A stretch of 64,000 nt of DNA from Zoroaster sp. YZ-2022. Lineage: Eukaryota; Echinodermata; Asteroidea; Forcipulatida; Zoroasteridae. Below, in pieces: positions 23,201 through 27,875 of the stretch; positions within the stretch are counted from its first letter, which is position 1; each line of letters starts with the position of its first letter. The notes below the pieces were generated by a model. The model saw nothing but the letters and a program-made list of their open reading frames with translations. It searched no databases and had not been told where the DNA came from. The position numbers and the translations under genes were made by a program. The stretch lies in contig CM055830.1 of the NCBI GenBank assembly GCA_029582265.1, forward strand, positions 32,405,172 through 32,469,171, given 5' to 3'.

Positions 23201-23704
23201 TTGTGGAGTATTTTGGACTGACAAGCCAAATACAAAAGTGCTGTTATATTGTTGTCAAGCGGACGGGGGTGCTAATGATATAAATTGGGTGGTTTTCTTT
23301 TGGAGGGGATCGGAACATCTCCAAAAGTTATCGAATGCTATACATTTTTAATTAAATAAACTCAAAGAATTAATATATAGGCCTATCTACATTTTGCCGT
23401 GTCATTTAAACTAACCTTCCAAGTGATTTTGAATACTTTCTGAAGCATTGATTTCTATGTGAGTAAATTATGAGGAGTGCATCCGTAAGGTCCTTACCTG
23501 ATGCCTCTGTGACTGCCATGAGTATACCGCCAACTAGTGATGCTCCTATACCCAACATGATAAAAGTCATAAAGCCCGCTACGAGAATCCGTTTGCATGA
23601 TTTCTCTCTAAGTTCTACTGTATCGTCCTCGGGACGTTTAAAATTTGAATGAAATTGAGCTGGTGGCCGCCCGTGCATGGTGAACAATTTGCTGCTTACA
23701 AAAT
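2012..23704 (-). CDS. HYR-repeat / FAMeT-domain type II membrane protein (whole gene, 17 exons)
   Basis: This entry joins the exons listed separately below. Every intron has GT-AG ends and every internal junction is phase 1, so each HYR exon is a symmetric 1-1 module that can be duplicated without a frameshift. From the ATG at 23676-23678 the coding parts sum to 3828 nt, exactly 1276 codons including the stop. Predicted order: cytoplasmic residues 1-30, membrane segment about 31-56, a linker, HYR1-13 at about 71-1119, and a FAMeT-like domain at about 1120-1275. HYR domains are immunoglobulin-like folds found in hyalin, polydom/SVEP1 and other adhesive or matrix proteins. The FAMeT-like domain is common in invertebrate extracellular proteins and does not by itself imply methyltransferase activity. 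I infer a cell-surface adhesion or matrix-binding role. No orthologue is recognised, so no symbol is given. The 5' end may extend further (see 23832-24039). Confidence 0.88.
2633..2722. repeat. Dispersed repeat, partial copy
   Basis: Shares TATGGGAA-TTTG-TCTGGTTCCAATAACC and the preceding 60 bases with 6084-6176. The family's longer copies are at 5935-6180 and 13236-13395. Confidence 0.65.
2725..2875. mobile_element. Short MITE with GTGTTAGCCAG ends, copy 1
   Basis: Starts GTGTTAGCCAGAGGGGTGTC and ends CTGGCTAACAC. The interior repeats TTTGGACACCCT. A related copy lies at 12548-12680. This copy is in the intron region just 5' of the last coding exon. Confidence 0.7.
3065..3247 (-). CDS. FAMeT-like domain, first half
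   Basis: 61-codon exon, residues about 1120-1180, phase 1 at both ends. The FAMeT family (Methyltransf_FA) signature is visible: an aromatic strand YRYKFSFPV, then FDFAIRSAGNVYIALAS, and YEIG at the donor, matching the family pattern F-V-A-dAhIAL followed by YEI-IG. The acceptor is a tandem NAGNAG (GAAGCAG), so an alternative start at 3250 would add one alanine. The family is named for a crustacean enzyme, but most extracellular members are non-enzymatic. Donor ATTG/GTGAGT. Confidence 0.85.
3434..3758. mobile_element. Foldback element in the FAMeT-HYR13 intron
   Basis: Arms of about 100 bp at 3434-3544 and 3665-3758 are imperfect inverted copies (TTCTAGGGCCAATACAC, GATCTGCTACTTAC and their complements), with a spacer of about 120 bp. 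No coding frame. Confidence 0.75.
4212..4561. mobile_element. Foldback element with 55-bp arms
   Basis: Left arm 4212-4266 and right arm 4506-4560 are inverted copies (ACTTTACCCTGAAAATGCCC and its complement). The interior repeats a short CCGTGAAAACGCCATGAA-like motif several times. Confidence 0.8.
4562..5850. other. Intron DNA, nothing coding seen
   Basis: Part of the 3.97-kb intron between the FAMeT and HYR13 exons. Two loosely similar stretches (about 5090-5290 and 5320-5480) share wording such as GAGCAATATT-ACCAA and TTTGTACTT, suggesting a degraded duplicated repeat. Confidence 0.4.
5852..5921. repeat. 10-bp tandem repeat (TACCTGTTTA)x7
   Basis: Seven perfect or near-perfect 10-bp units. 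A frame through it encodes a repeated peptide but is not a gene. Confidence 0.95.
5935..6180. repeat. Dispersed repeat, long copy
   Basis: Contains GAAACGATGTCCAATTTCAG, TATGAACGTTTGCC and TATGGGAAATTTGGTCTGG, shared with 13236-13395 (5' part) and 2633-2722 (3' part). Function unknown. Confidence 0.7.
6441..6804 (-). mobile_element. tRNA-headed SINE, subfamily 1
   Basis: Read on the minus strand it starts GGAGTGCCATGGTCGAGCGG, with tRNA-like A and B boxes (B box GGGTTTGAATCC), then the body CCTTGAGCAAGACACTTTACC and TTACCCCTGCTCATCAG, and the tail GCGCTATATAAGTC followed by (ATT)n. The layout is that of a Pol III SINE; the tail probably matches a LINE 3' end. Confidence 0.9.
7007..7060 (-). 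repeat. Fragment of the GCAGTTTGCAACAGCTAAT tail family
   Basis: The reverse complement reads GGTTGGTAAGCAGTTTGCAA, as found downstream of the motifs at 27766 and 58322. A short relic. Confidence 0.5.
7216..7458 (-). CDS. HYR domain 13 (B type, last of the array)
   Basis: 81-codon phase 1-1 exon, residues about 1039-1119. It opens DGTPPAIRDCPGDITVSID and continues GRASWTMPIASDN, FPVGETNVTYIAVDSVGL and VCQFTVIVEG; N-V-T is a potential glycosylation site. It resembles HYR7. Introns of nearly 4 kb flank it on both sides, the longest in the gene. No further HYR exon was found in the 3.97-kb intron that follows. Donor GAAG/GTAATT. Confidence 0.94.
7871..8318. mobile_element. Large foldback element (about 450 bp)
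   Basis: Ends TGACATAAAACACAATAAAG and its complement; the arms continue with GGGGGCCACTTT, TAGCAGTTTTTC-AATGG and ATCAACTCAAATTA over nearly the whole length, so the element can fold into one long hairpin. Inside the HYR12-HYR13 intron. Confidence 0.85.
8675..9107. mobile_element. Nested DNA element carrying a LINE fragment
   Basis: Starts ATTTCACTCATCAGTTTTCT and ends with the inverted complement (TGATGAGTGAAAT), about 26 bp of imperfect terminal repeats. It divides the right arm of the surrounding foldback. The interior holds the LINE end at 8710-8985. Confidence 0.7.
8710..8985 (+). pseudogene. LINE reverse-transcriptase C-terminus and 3' UTR fragment
   Basis: The frame ending at the TAG 8890-8892 reads FYTAAPSIWNEISSGIRRA then SLSQFKTSLKTHLF, the typical last residues of CR1/L2/Rex-type ORF2 (AP-LWN-LP---R---S---FK--LKTHLF). 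It is followed by a short 3' UTR ending GTGCTATATAAATGCC. The 5' part, including the catalytic domain, is missing. Confidence 0.85.
9286..9662 (-). repeat. 64-bp tandem array, about 6 units, in a transposon tail
   Basis: GATAAGTAAAGAC recurs at 9311, 9375, 9439, 9503, 9567 and 9631, an exact 64-bp period. On the minus strand the unit contains TGGTGTCACCGCAAACAGTC and CCATGCAAAGCTACAA. One unit occurs at each of the related element ends at 24321-24470 and 32461-32615. Frames through it encode a repeated peptide and are not genes. Confidence 0.95.
9725..10136. mobile_element. CCTCCGCC...GGCGGAGG repeat element
   Basis: Begins with a near-perfect hairpin (ATTACCTCCGCCGACGTAAG) and ends CTTGGCGGAGGTTTGCGCTC. 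The interior has a (GT)n tract and TCTCAAAACGTTC. The end motif resembles a repeat I recall from many aquatic animal genomes; the class is not assigned. Confidence 0.6.
10137..10502 (+). mobile_element. tRNA-headed SINE, subfamily 1
   Basis: Complete: tRNA-like head GTGGTCGAGCGGTTTAGTGC with B box GGTTCGAATCC, the body CCTTGAGCAAGACACTTCACC, and the tail GTGCTATATAAGTTC(ATT)n. It heads the duplicated block shared with 13540-14175. Confidence 0.92.
10222..10899. repeat. 339-bp direct tandem duplication
   Basis: The segment from CCATGGTACTTGTG (10223) to ACATGGCTCT (10559) is repeated virtually without change from 10562, an offset of 339. It contains the SINE body, its tail and about 60 bp of downstream flank, so it duplicated after the SINE inserted. 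The near identity suggests a recent event or an assembly artefact. Confidence 0.92.
10931..11122. mobile_element. MITE (TTAAAGGGAC family) copy 2, truncated, with nested insert remnant
   Basis: Left end TTAAAGGGACAG through TTCATC. At TTAA (11078-11081) it switches into the same CCAGTTCGCGTCGG insert found whole at 14133, and is cut off by an (ATT)n run at about 11123. Confidence 0.8.
11184..11429 (-). CDS. HYR domain 12 (A type)
   Basis: 82-codon phase 1-1 exon, residues about 957-1038. It opens DTEAPVFNTCPQNIERITD and ends AKCSFYVTVKG, with WPRPSAIDNSGITPDVTTTY and EYFAMDRAGN between. It is closest by eye to HYR8. It lacks the N-x-S/T before the second cysteine seen in the other A domains (N-T-A instead). 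Donor AAAG/GTAAGG, acceptor CTTTCAG. Confidence 0.94.
12157..12399 (-). CDS. HYR domain 11 (B type, extra cysteine)
   Basis: 81-codon phase 1-1 exon, residues about 876-956. It opens DGTPPVIENCPSDTTIPTD and continues GRPTGQFNWTLPTAVDNGGQ, YPGDKFPLGKTKVLYTAIDAVGL and RCRFTITVVG. It has a third cysteine in RLVCNHYPG where sister B domains have Ser, Asp or Asn, so one free thiol may form an intermolecular disulphide. Donor GTAG/GTCAGT. Confidence 0.94.
12548..12680. mobile_element. Short MITE, GTGTTAGCCAG family, copy 2
   Basis: Shares ATTAGCCAGAAGGGTGTCTGGGTGTC and repeated TTTGGACACCCT with 2725-2875. Lies in the HYR10-HYR11 intron. Confidence 0.7.
12682..12800. mobile_element. 118-bp MITE with TGATACATCAG ends
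   Basis: Left ATGATACATCAGTGTCGCTT and right AAGCGATGCTGATGTATCAT are inverted copies of about 24 bp. No coding frame. Confidence 0.75.
12899..13144 (-). CDS. HYR domain 10 (A type)
   Basis: 82-codon phase 1-1 exon, residues about 794-875. It opens DTEEPIFLTCPENFERTTD and ends NNATCVFYVIIKG, with WETPRAVDYVDGPVQVTTT in the middle. The usual A-type DNAG or DNSG turn is replaced by DYVDG. N-A-T is a potential glycosylation site. Donor AAAG/GTAAGC, acceptor CCCCAACAG. Confidence 0.93.
13236..13395. repeat. Dispersed repeat (family of 5935-6180)
   Basis: GAAACGATGTCCAATTGCAG, GATCGATTGGAATTCTGC and GGGGTATGAACGTTTGCCCG match the long copy. Confidence 0.7.
13540..13894 (+). mobile_element. tRNA-headed SINE, subfamily 1
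   Basis: Full-length, with head GTGCCATGGTCGAGCAATTT, B box GGTTCGAATCCC and an (ATT)n tail. Its downstream flank matches that of the SINE at 10137 base for base over about 280 bp. Confidence 0.92.
13984..14457. mobile_element. MITE (TTAAAGGGAC family) copy 3, interrupted
   Basis: Left end TTAAAGGGACAGTATCATTA, right end GATCGTGACGATACTGTCCC then TTTAA. The interior is split at a TTAA by the element at 14133-14388. Removing that insert restores the order seen in the uninterrupted copy at 1693-1909. Confidence 0.88.
14133..14388. mobile_element. piggyBac-like non-autonomous element (TTAA target site)
   Basis: Ends CCAGTTCGC and GCGAACTGG, flanked by TTAA at 14129-14132 and 14389-14392. TTAA duplication is the piggyBac hallmark, although piggyBac ends more often start CCC. 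At 256 bp with no coding frame it must depend on another element. GC-richer than its surroundings. Confidence 0.75.
14542..14784 (-). CDS. HYR domain 9 (B type)
   Basis: 81-codon phase 1-1 exon, residues about 713-793. It opens DGTPPHFEDCPSDITVSTD, continues WSLPTAMDNSKQVILLSN and GDHFSVGKTEVKYTAMDPEGL, and ends KCNFTVTVLG; N-F-T is a potential glycosylation site. Its frame is easily missed in simple ORF scans because it has few internal start codons. Donor CTGG/GTAAGA, acceptor ACTCGCAG. Confidence 0.93.
15149..15430 (+). CDS. Unrecognised plus-strand ORF in the HYR8-HYR9 intron
   Basis: 93-codon frame ending at a TAA at 15428-15430, with mixed amino-acid content (GGLWRLGKDALPYRCFVC, then LPEQEEIITHG and DAKVWINLQKF) that looks more protein-like than other intronic frames. 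I do not recognise a family. It may be a relic of a captured gene or transposon, or chance. It runs antisense to the host gene and has no clear promoter or polyadenylation signal. Confidence 0.2.
   Translation: MVSLFGYKDLTDNEFIIILKGNQPKFGGLWRLGKDALPYRCFVCVFCPSWKLDQFLPEQEEIITHGVACKLYTSIDAKVWINLQKFYNNFVLD
15507..15752 (-). CDS. HYR domain 8 (A type)
   Basis: 82-codon phase 1-1 exon, residues about 631-712. It opens DNEAPVFVNCPLD and ends NNASCVFHVSVSG; N-A-S is a potential glycosylation site. The middle shows WQLIEATDNSGDIPEVTTTYTIRMF, one residue longer than HYR4 and HYR6 and closest by eye to HYR12. Donor TCAG/GTGAGC, acceptor TTTCACAG. Confidence 0.94.
15901..16114. mobile_element. MITE (TTAAAGGGAC family) copy 4
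   Basis: GGGACAATATCGTCATGATC at the left and GATTGTGACGATATTGTC at the right, with the shared interior TGGCTCATTTATGCAGCAGC. Oriented opposite to copies 1-3. Confidence 0.82.
16187..16452. mobile_element. Tc1/mariner-like MITE, copy 1
   Basis: Terminal repeats TACTACTCAAAACAATTTAG and complement, extending to about 28 bp (GGGAACACC). Flanked by TA at both sides (16185-16186 and 16453-16454). Nearly identical to 57098-57374. Confidence 0.88.
16562..16927 (+). mobile_element. tRNA-headed SINE, subfamily 2
   Basis: The head GTGTCGTGGCCAAGCGGTCT, GGACTCAAGTTCTGGTGTTA and B box GGTTCGAATCCC resemble a type II (Leu/Ser-like, long variable arm) tRNA. The body and (ATT)n tail are the same as subfamily 1. 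The tail ends exactly at the 5' splice site of HYR7. Confidence 0.92.
16929..17171 (-). CDS. HYR domain 7 (B type)
   Basis: 81-codon phase 1-1 exon, residues about 550-630. It opens DETPPVIRDCPSDITITTD (E in place of G of DGTPP) and ends KCRFTVTVVG, with STWNPGDDFRIGTTRVTYTAID between. The 5' splice site GTAATAATAA is formed exactly at the ATT-rich 3' tail of a SINE that fills the adjoining intron (16562-16927). Confidence 0.94.
17446..17696. mobile_element. MITE (TTAAAGGGAC family) copy 5
   Basis: TTAAAGGGGCAGTATCGTCA at the left and GATCGTGACGATAAGTGTCC then CTTTAA at the right. Shares the GGCATGGAAT and TGACTGAAAATTACTGGC interior. In the HYR6-HYR7 intron. Confidence 0.82.
17947..18189 (-). 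CDS. HYR domain 6 (A type)
   Basis: 81-codon phase 1-1 exon, residues about 469-549. It opens DTEAPVFISCPSNIEKTTD and ends NNATCLFYVTVKG; the N-A-T is a likely glycosylation site shared with HYR10 and similar to N-A-S in HYR8. The middle has the A-type pattern WPTPQATDNAGPPQVTT. The donor is GTTTGT, still GT but weaker than most donors in this gene. The acceptor follows a long T-run ending in TTTTTTTAG. Confidence 0.93.
18487..18597. repeat. G-rich minisatellite (GGGGTGGT)n
   Basis: More than ten head-to-tail 8-bp units on the plus strand, so C-rich in the transcript of the minus-strand gene. The G strand can form G-quadruplexes. In the 456-bp HYR5-HYR6 intron. Confidence 0.95.
18646..18888 (-). 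CDS. HYR domain 5 (B type)
   Basis: 81-codon phase 1-1 exon, residues about 388-468. It opens DGTPPFIEGCPNDIKRPND and continues with GTPTGQIFWTPPVAIDN, NWNPGDIFPLGVTEVMYVAVDSEGL and ECSFTVTVIG. It is a complete B-type HYR with both cysteines and the conserved Trp. The acceptor has a TTTTAG end and the donor is ATTG/GTAATC. Confidence 0.94.
19687..19797 (+). CDS. Small ORF with a signal-peptide-like start
   Basis: 36 codons and a stop in the HYR4-HYR5 intron, opposite in strand to the host gene. The start (MKESCVFLKLFAWIIFVLKI) has a basic N-region, a hydrophobic core and a polar stretch (TGQ) like a secretory signal. A TATA-like CTATAAGAA lies at 19606-19614, about 75 nt upstream. A GT at 19778 (CAGG/GTGAAC) would make it a phase 1 first exon, the usual form for secreted modular proteins. 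No downstream exon was found. It could be chance. Confidence 0.22.
   Translation: MKESCVFLKLFAWIIFVLKITGQLAVLTGQGELSTE
20187..20429 (-). CDS. HYR domain 4 (A type, with RGD)
   Basis: 81-codon phase 1-1 exon, residues about 307-387. A-type start DIEAPVFTNCPQN, end NCTFYVTVKG. It carries Arg-Gly-Asp (codons at 20284-20292) in TTTRGDDAFQIG, at the place where the other A domains have unrelated residues. Possible N-glycosylation sites are N-I-T after CPQ and N-C-T at the second cysteine. Its codons are GC-richer than those of neighbouring exons. Donor AAAG/GTAAGT. Confidence 0.94.
20284..20292 (-). other. RGD tripeptide codons in HYR4
   Basis: The codons read Arg-Gly-Asp inside TTTRGDDAF of an extracellular domain. 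RGD is the classic integrin-binding motif when it sits in an exposed loop. It occurs in only one of the thirteen domains. Confidence 0.6.
20791..20967. mobile_element. hAT-like MITE (177 bp) with 8-bp target duplication
   Basis: Ends CAGCGGCGTAGC and GCTACGCCGCTG. Flanked by TTACTGGG (20783-20790) and TTACTGGT (20968-20975), seven of eight bases equal. The interior has long G and C runs. Confidence 0.82.
21145..21369 (-). CDS. HYR domain 3 (B type, shortened)
   Basis: 75-codon phase 1-1 exon, residues about 232-306. It is the first DGTPP-type (B) domain: DGTPPVIHNCPEDITVTT, then QPEWTLPTAEDN, GDTFPLGRTTVTYIAADDVGL and ECSFTVTMFG. It is six codons shorter than the other B domains because the segment between the ITVTT strand and the WTLP strand lacks the usual D-x-G-x-P-T-G turn. 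Both cysteines remain, so the fold is probably kept with a tighter loop. Donor TTTG/GTAAGG. Confidence 0.94.
21796..22035 (-). CDS. HYR domain 2
   Basis: 80-codon phase 1-1 exon, residues about 152-231. It opens DKESPIFEDCPQN and ends WCVFKVTVIG, with the HYR pattern IGTTVIQYTAIDAAGNSAWC in between. Both conserved cysteines are present. By sequence it sits between the two subtypes: its start resembles the EAPVF type, but it ends in VIG like the DGTPP type. Donor ATAG/GTAAGA, acceptor ATTAACAG. Confidence 0.92.
22621..22863 (-). CDS. HYR domain 1
   Basis: 81-codon phase 1-1 exon, residues about 71-151, and the most divergent domain of the array. It opens DVSLNCPRDIVRKTD instead of the usual DGTPP or D-EAPVF. 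It keeps the two HYR cysteines (NCP near the start, ATCAFKVTI near the end), a Trp in the SWEKP strand, and the IGVHEVVYTVSDS strand. The acceptor is GTCAACAG and the donor AAAG/GTAAAT. Its divergence and its place next to the membrane suggest it is an old member outside the later pairwise expansion. Confidence 0.88.
23045..23074 (-). CDS. 30-nt mini-exon, acidic linker
   Basis: This exon lies between a good acceptor (TTATTACAG) and donor (GCCG/GTAGGT). It is 30 nt long and symmetric in phase 1, and adds ten residues (EPEEETVTIA), an acidic linker between the membrane helix and HYR1. Splicing it in or skipping it keeps the frame, so it may be an alternatively used cassette. It is supported by splice-site quality and phase agreement on both sides. 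It is too short to prove by composition. Confidence 0.6.
23498..23704 (-). CDS. Exon with start codon and transmembrane signal anchor
   Basis: Coding is certain from the ATG at 23676-23678; the exon itself may begin at 23704 after an acceptor. Residues 1-30 are polar and end in a basic cluster (REKSCKR). Residues 31-56 form one hydrophobic helix (RILVAGFMTFIMLG through GILMAV) with a small-residue pattern, G43, S47, G51, typical of helix packing. There is no cleavable signal-peptide pattern. By the positive-inside rule the N-terminus is cytoplasmic and everything after it is extracellular (type II). The exon ends at TCAG/GTAAGG in phase 1. The methionine at 23678 is chosen because the frame upstream is closed at 23745-23747 unless the proposed upstream exon is used. 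Confidence 0.72.
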
Positions 23705-23831
23705 CTGAAATATGCCTGTGAAAAATGGGTAAAAATGACGGGAATTAACATAGAATTTGGCGTTTAAAAACTATTTGGCATTAAATCTGAAAAATTTCTG
23801 TATGATACATAAATCCGTTGAACAACTGAAC

Positions 23832-24039
23832 CTTTGGCAGAAGGTGTTTCCTGATTAGGGTCTATATCGGTATCCTCATTAAGATAATAGTCCCAATCGG
23901 GATAGTACAGTCGACATCGACCCTGTGGGTGATACTTTGGTTTAACTTTATTGAGCAAGAATTGGTGAACATTTTTCAAAACATTTTCATGTGAACAGCC
24001 GTCGAATTGAAAAGCGTTCATAGGGCCATATCGATACAT
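23832..24039 (-). CDS. Possible upstream coding exon (cytoplasmic tail)
   Basis: An ATG at 24037-24039 opens a reading frame with an in-frame stop just upstream. The frame is rich in Tyr, Asp and Asn (RCRLYYPDWDYYL, then DTDIDPNQE) and is not repeat-like. A GT at 23830-23831 (AAAG/GTTCAG, a weak donor) would end the exon in phase 1. A good acceptor (ATATTTCAG) at 23705-23706 opens the next exon in the matching phase. Splicing over this 127-nt intron would add 78 residues in frame before the methionine at 23678, giving about 1353 residues and a larger intracellular tail. If unspliced, the frame stops at 23764-23766. The phase match favours a real exon; the weak donor argues against it. Confidence 0.35.
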
Positions 24040-24320
24040 TTTTACGAAGCACAGGTCCGTGCACCTTTATGCCATATCATAGTGCAGGGCCATGGCATTA
24101 TTTCCAACTGTCCAGAACAGTCCTTTTGCGATATTGACAACCGCAGACTGGTTGAATAGATTGAAATGTATATAATTATAAGGGAAAACGTCTTAATTCA
24201 ACATGTATTACCGTTTTATTAACATGATATTCGAAAAGAATACCGTAAACAAATATTCTGTTTTGGTCAAGTTGTTCTTGGTCAAATTATATTCGGTGAA
24301 TATTAAACTTAAAAAAATTC
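24040..24320. other. Region upstream of the HYR/FAMeT gene, promoter not identified
   Basis: This would be the promoter or 5' UTR if the first exon ends near 24039. No clear TATA or CCAAT arrangement was seen on the minus strand. The transcription start may lie farther away behind non-coding exons. Confidence 0.3.
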
Positions 24321-24470
24321 TCCTGAGGACGATCAGAGCATACTGATCGAAACGTCGAGTTGTACCCCCAGTTCTTTTCAGAACTAATTACTACTCAATT
24401 GAGATTCCACATGGTGTCACCGCAATTAGTCTTACTTATCATCCTCACCATGCAAAGCTACAAGTTTTAC
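24321..24470 (+). mobile_element. Transposon end with hammerhead-like motif, copy 1
   Basis: Contains CTGAGGA, a stem GATCAG...CTGATC, then GAAACGTC, followed by a GTTCT-GAAC hairpin and one unit of the 64-bp repeat (TGGTGTCACCGC...CCATGCAAAGCTACAAG). The order CTGA-GA, stem, GAAAC is that of the hammerhead ribozyme core found in Penelope-like and retrozyme elements. Assignment tentative. Confidence 0.5.
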
Positions 24471-27400
24471 CTATATATATAAATTCTTATTAAACAAATC
24501 ATTCAATTTTCACAGAATATAAAACATTATAGAAGATAATATTTAACATACTGTTTTAACAGTGCTCCTTTTTCTTTAATGTGTTGAACTTGATCTGCTT
24601 GTGTTTTGTTTTGTCCCTGTGAAAATTGCAAAAAGAAAAAAACAAACCATTTCTCACAAGAATAGCAGCAAAAAAAATACCAGTAATAATAATCGAAAAA
24701 ATCATTAAGAACGCTTGTTATTCGTTAGAAAAACCTGATTGTATTTTAATTTGTTCTCGATAACATCATAATGTTCACAATTTTGTTTTTAAATGTATAT
24801 AGACCCTATTTTGATTCAAAGAAAGTAAGGAGTTTTTACTGTTTTGTCAACATTAGGCCTACCAATTTGATATTGTATAATGGCTTTAACATTATCGATT
24901 GCAACAGCATCAAAAAAGAAGATGTAGGTAAAATATGTTTATAACCATGATTATTATAGATAAAACAAATTGGAATCGAAAGAAAATACCCATATAATGA
25001 ATAATCATTTGCAGAAATATCACATATAACATTTCACTGTACATGCATCAGCTTGTACCGGGAACGATGCTATAATATGTCGATTAGCTGCAGTCTGACT
25101 AAGCATAAGCATTTGCTTATATTTGCTTAGCAGGCTCTATTGCGTGGTTACCAGTTAAACTTTAAGACAGCATATAGACTTTGACTTTGGTTGCCCGACA
25201 AGTTCAAACTGCTGAACAAAAATATTTGTTTATCATAATTGTTTGCTGTATAAGCAGCTCTGTGAAGGAGCATGGATCAGTAATGATATCGACAACACTG
25301 CATCTGCTGGTACAGAGTACAGCAAAATTGTCCGGAAATTGGGCTCTGACATAATATCTTTTAGCAAATTAGAGTAATAGCGATCAATGCTTTTGGCCCC
25401 TGGTGGCTGCAGTGACGTTGATAAAGATGACGATGATGACAGCGTGGATGCAAACCAAACATTAATGAAAAACTGTAGGCCTTGAAAGGTAGATTTCCAA
25501 GCTTTCCAAGCCAATATAAACCATATGAAAACGGATTGAATTGCAAAATTAATACCGCACAGAACAAGTCTAAGGGAAGGAATCCCTTAATTGAAAAACC
25601 AGACTATACCTGGTTTGCTGAATAATCTGATCTTTTATTAAACAAATGAAAATATCAGTGAAAAACACCAGAATTCTCCTCTAAATGATACAATGGCAGC
25701 CATTTGTTAATTTAAATTTAATTTATTTAATATTTATTTAATTATTTAATTTTCTGTGGGGGGGGGGGGTCTGCCCGCCTCCGGACAGTGACGGCGCTAT
25801 CGAGGGAAAGATCGAAATAAATGGGGAACTATTAAAACGGTTGATTAAAACAAATAAAACTAAAATTCAACAGTTGAATCGGAAAACCTGAAGAGAAATT
25901 ATCTAAAGCGAACCAAAATTAATTGTGAGATTATTCTGTTACGCAATACTTATGTTTTTCAAACATTCATGTTTGTTGCACTCACAGAAATTACGGAATG
26001 TATGAATTTTTGGAAACTATTCTTCATTCTTAAAGAAATATTCTAAGCCACTCATTATCTACGACTTTATTTACTTTTATTACTTATTAGACATCCATGA
26101 TACGGTATACCGACAGTTTTTATCAAAACCGTCTTCAAATGCACTGGTCCACGCGGTTTTTTCAGCCAAATCGCAAAAAAGAACCCACTGCTGTTTATGT
26201 ATGCAAATCATATCGTCAGTGGAGGTTCAAGTATAACACAACATGATTCGTGGCATAAAGGGGTGTACGCGTTTAGCATATTCAGTCGTCCGGCATTAGC
26301 AAAACAGATCGATACGCTTTTCCTAAACAATTTTCTTTATTTTCGGGAATTCTGTTTAAGATTTAAATTCAGTTGTTTGGCAGACGGTCATAGACCAGAA
26401 TTGTCACCAAAATGTTCTAGCCAGAGCTTCGAAGGAATGCTTTCAAGAATCCCGAAGCGAAGTTCCATAGGTTTCCAGTTGGCCATAGGCCCTATTGTGG
26501 CTAGACGAGTGGTTTCGGTTGTATTTTATAACACCCGGTTGAATTTCAGTAATTCGCAGCATAGACCTATACATTTTTTTTAAGATTGCTAAAAATAACT
26601 GCCGCATTCCACTTACTGATTTGTGCAAAAAACCAGCATTTGGCTAAAAAGAAGACGGTCCAGACACAGTAAAGATGTGGTTAAACATGCATGTAAACAA
26701 CGCATCGACAGGATGACATACCCTGTGGACTGATTCATGCCGTCTGACCAGTTTGCCCCCAAACAAAGCCATCCCGAAAAAGTCACTCTGAATCGAAAAG
26801 CAAACAAAAGGGCACACGCACGTAAACTTTGAAAATCACCTCCCTGATAATTTCACCTGTCAAGTCGTCTATTGAATTGTCAAATTTGCCCTGTATTGAT
26901 TGAAAATCATGAACTTCAGTTCATGTGTATCGGTACGAAGAATTTCGATTATAGTTTGTCCCCCCCCCCCCACTTGCACCGCAAGCTGCGATGTTAACAA
27001 GGATTGACTTAGAGATTTTTTGATTTACAGGAACAATGGGCTCAAAGAAAATGGTCTTTTAATATATTCAATAGTAAGTAAATGTGAAAAAAAAAAATTA
27101 ATAATAATAATTTCCAGAGGACCTTATCTCTTGGAAAGTGTGGAAATCTGTATAATAATAAGTGCGTTATATATATCTCATTAAAACTGTGTCATTGTGT
27201 GTAGGCCTACTCATACTTATTAGGTCTGTGTCTCAGACTGATAACTTTCACTGAACCTTCAAACAAGTATAATCATTTTCAAGGGAAATTCTGCTTGAGC
27301 AACTATGCATGGACCATGTAGCTTTTTTTTAACTAAAGAAAAACTATACACAAAAACCTCTCGAGAGAGATTTCGAGTGTCCCCGGTTCCCTTATCGTAA

Positions 27401-27760
27401 ATCCCTACTGTTAACACTGTAATTCTACTGTCTCTCTCCCACATGTGATGATTACAATCCAGGCCAATTCTTGAATGTTCTTATGGTTTCATGAACGATG
27501 TCATTTACTGAGCATAATTCTTTGTGAACCATGTGCAAAAATCAACCCTCGTTTACCAATGCGAAAGAGATATGTGTATTATTAAAGATCCATGTGATAT
27601 TTATTGGACGGGGCAAGGTTGAACAAGCTTGGCTGATTATATTAAACAGAACAATATTGGCATATTTCCCTCATGTGATTTCTGGTCCATTTGGTGGAGG
27701 TGATGATGCGAACCGTATACTTAACATACATGTTGTAATCACAAATGATAAAAACGTCCA
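24471..27760. other. AT-rich intergenic DNA without a supported gene
   Basis: Frames at 25233-25514 (minus; Ser-rich, with SIDRYYSNLLKDIMSEPNF) and 26197-26583 (plus) are the only sizeable ones. Neither has recognisable motifs or good flanking splice sites. C/G homopolymer runs are at about 25758 and 26961. Confidence 0.4.
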
Positions 27761-27765
27761 TTTTG

Positions 27766-27875
27766 GCTTGAAGAAAGAACCTGCTAGGTTCGAAACGTAA
27801 GGCCATTAACTACTATTTAGCACATTTAGTTTAGTTCTTAAAGCAGTTTGCAACAGCTAATTATCTATTTATGAT
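27766..27875 (+). repeat. Dispersed element end, GAAACGTAAGG family, copy 1
   Basis: TTGAAGAAAGAACC, a short loop, GGTTCGAAACGTAAGG, then after about 50 bp GCAGTTTGCAACAGCTAATT. The same two blocks recur at 58322-58445. The pattern TGAAGA, stem GAACC/GGTTC, GAAAC is again hammerhead-like. Confidence 0.55.

Noticed and set aside
26197..26583. 128-codon plus-strand frame
   Set aside because: It is open by length only; no motif, no convincing start context and no splice partners.
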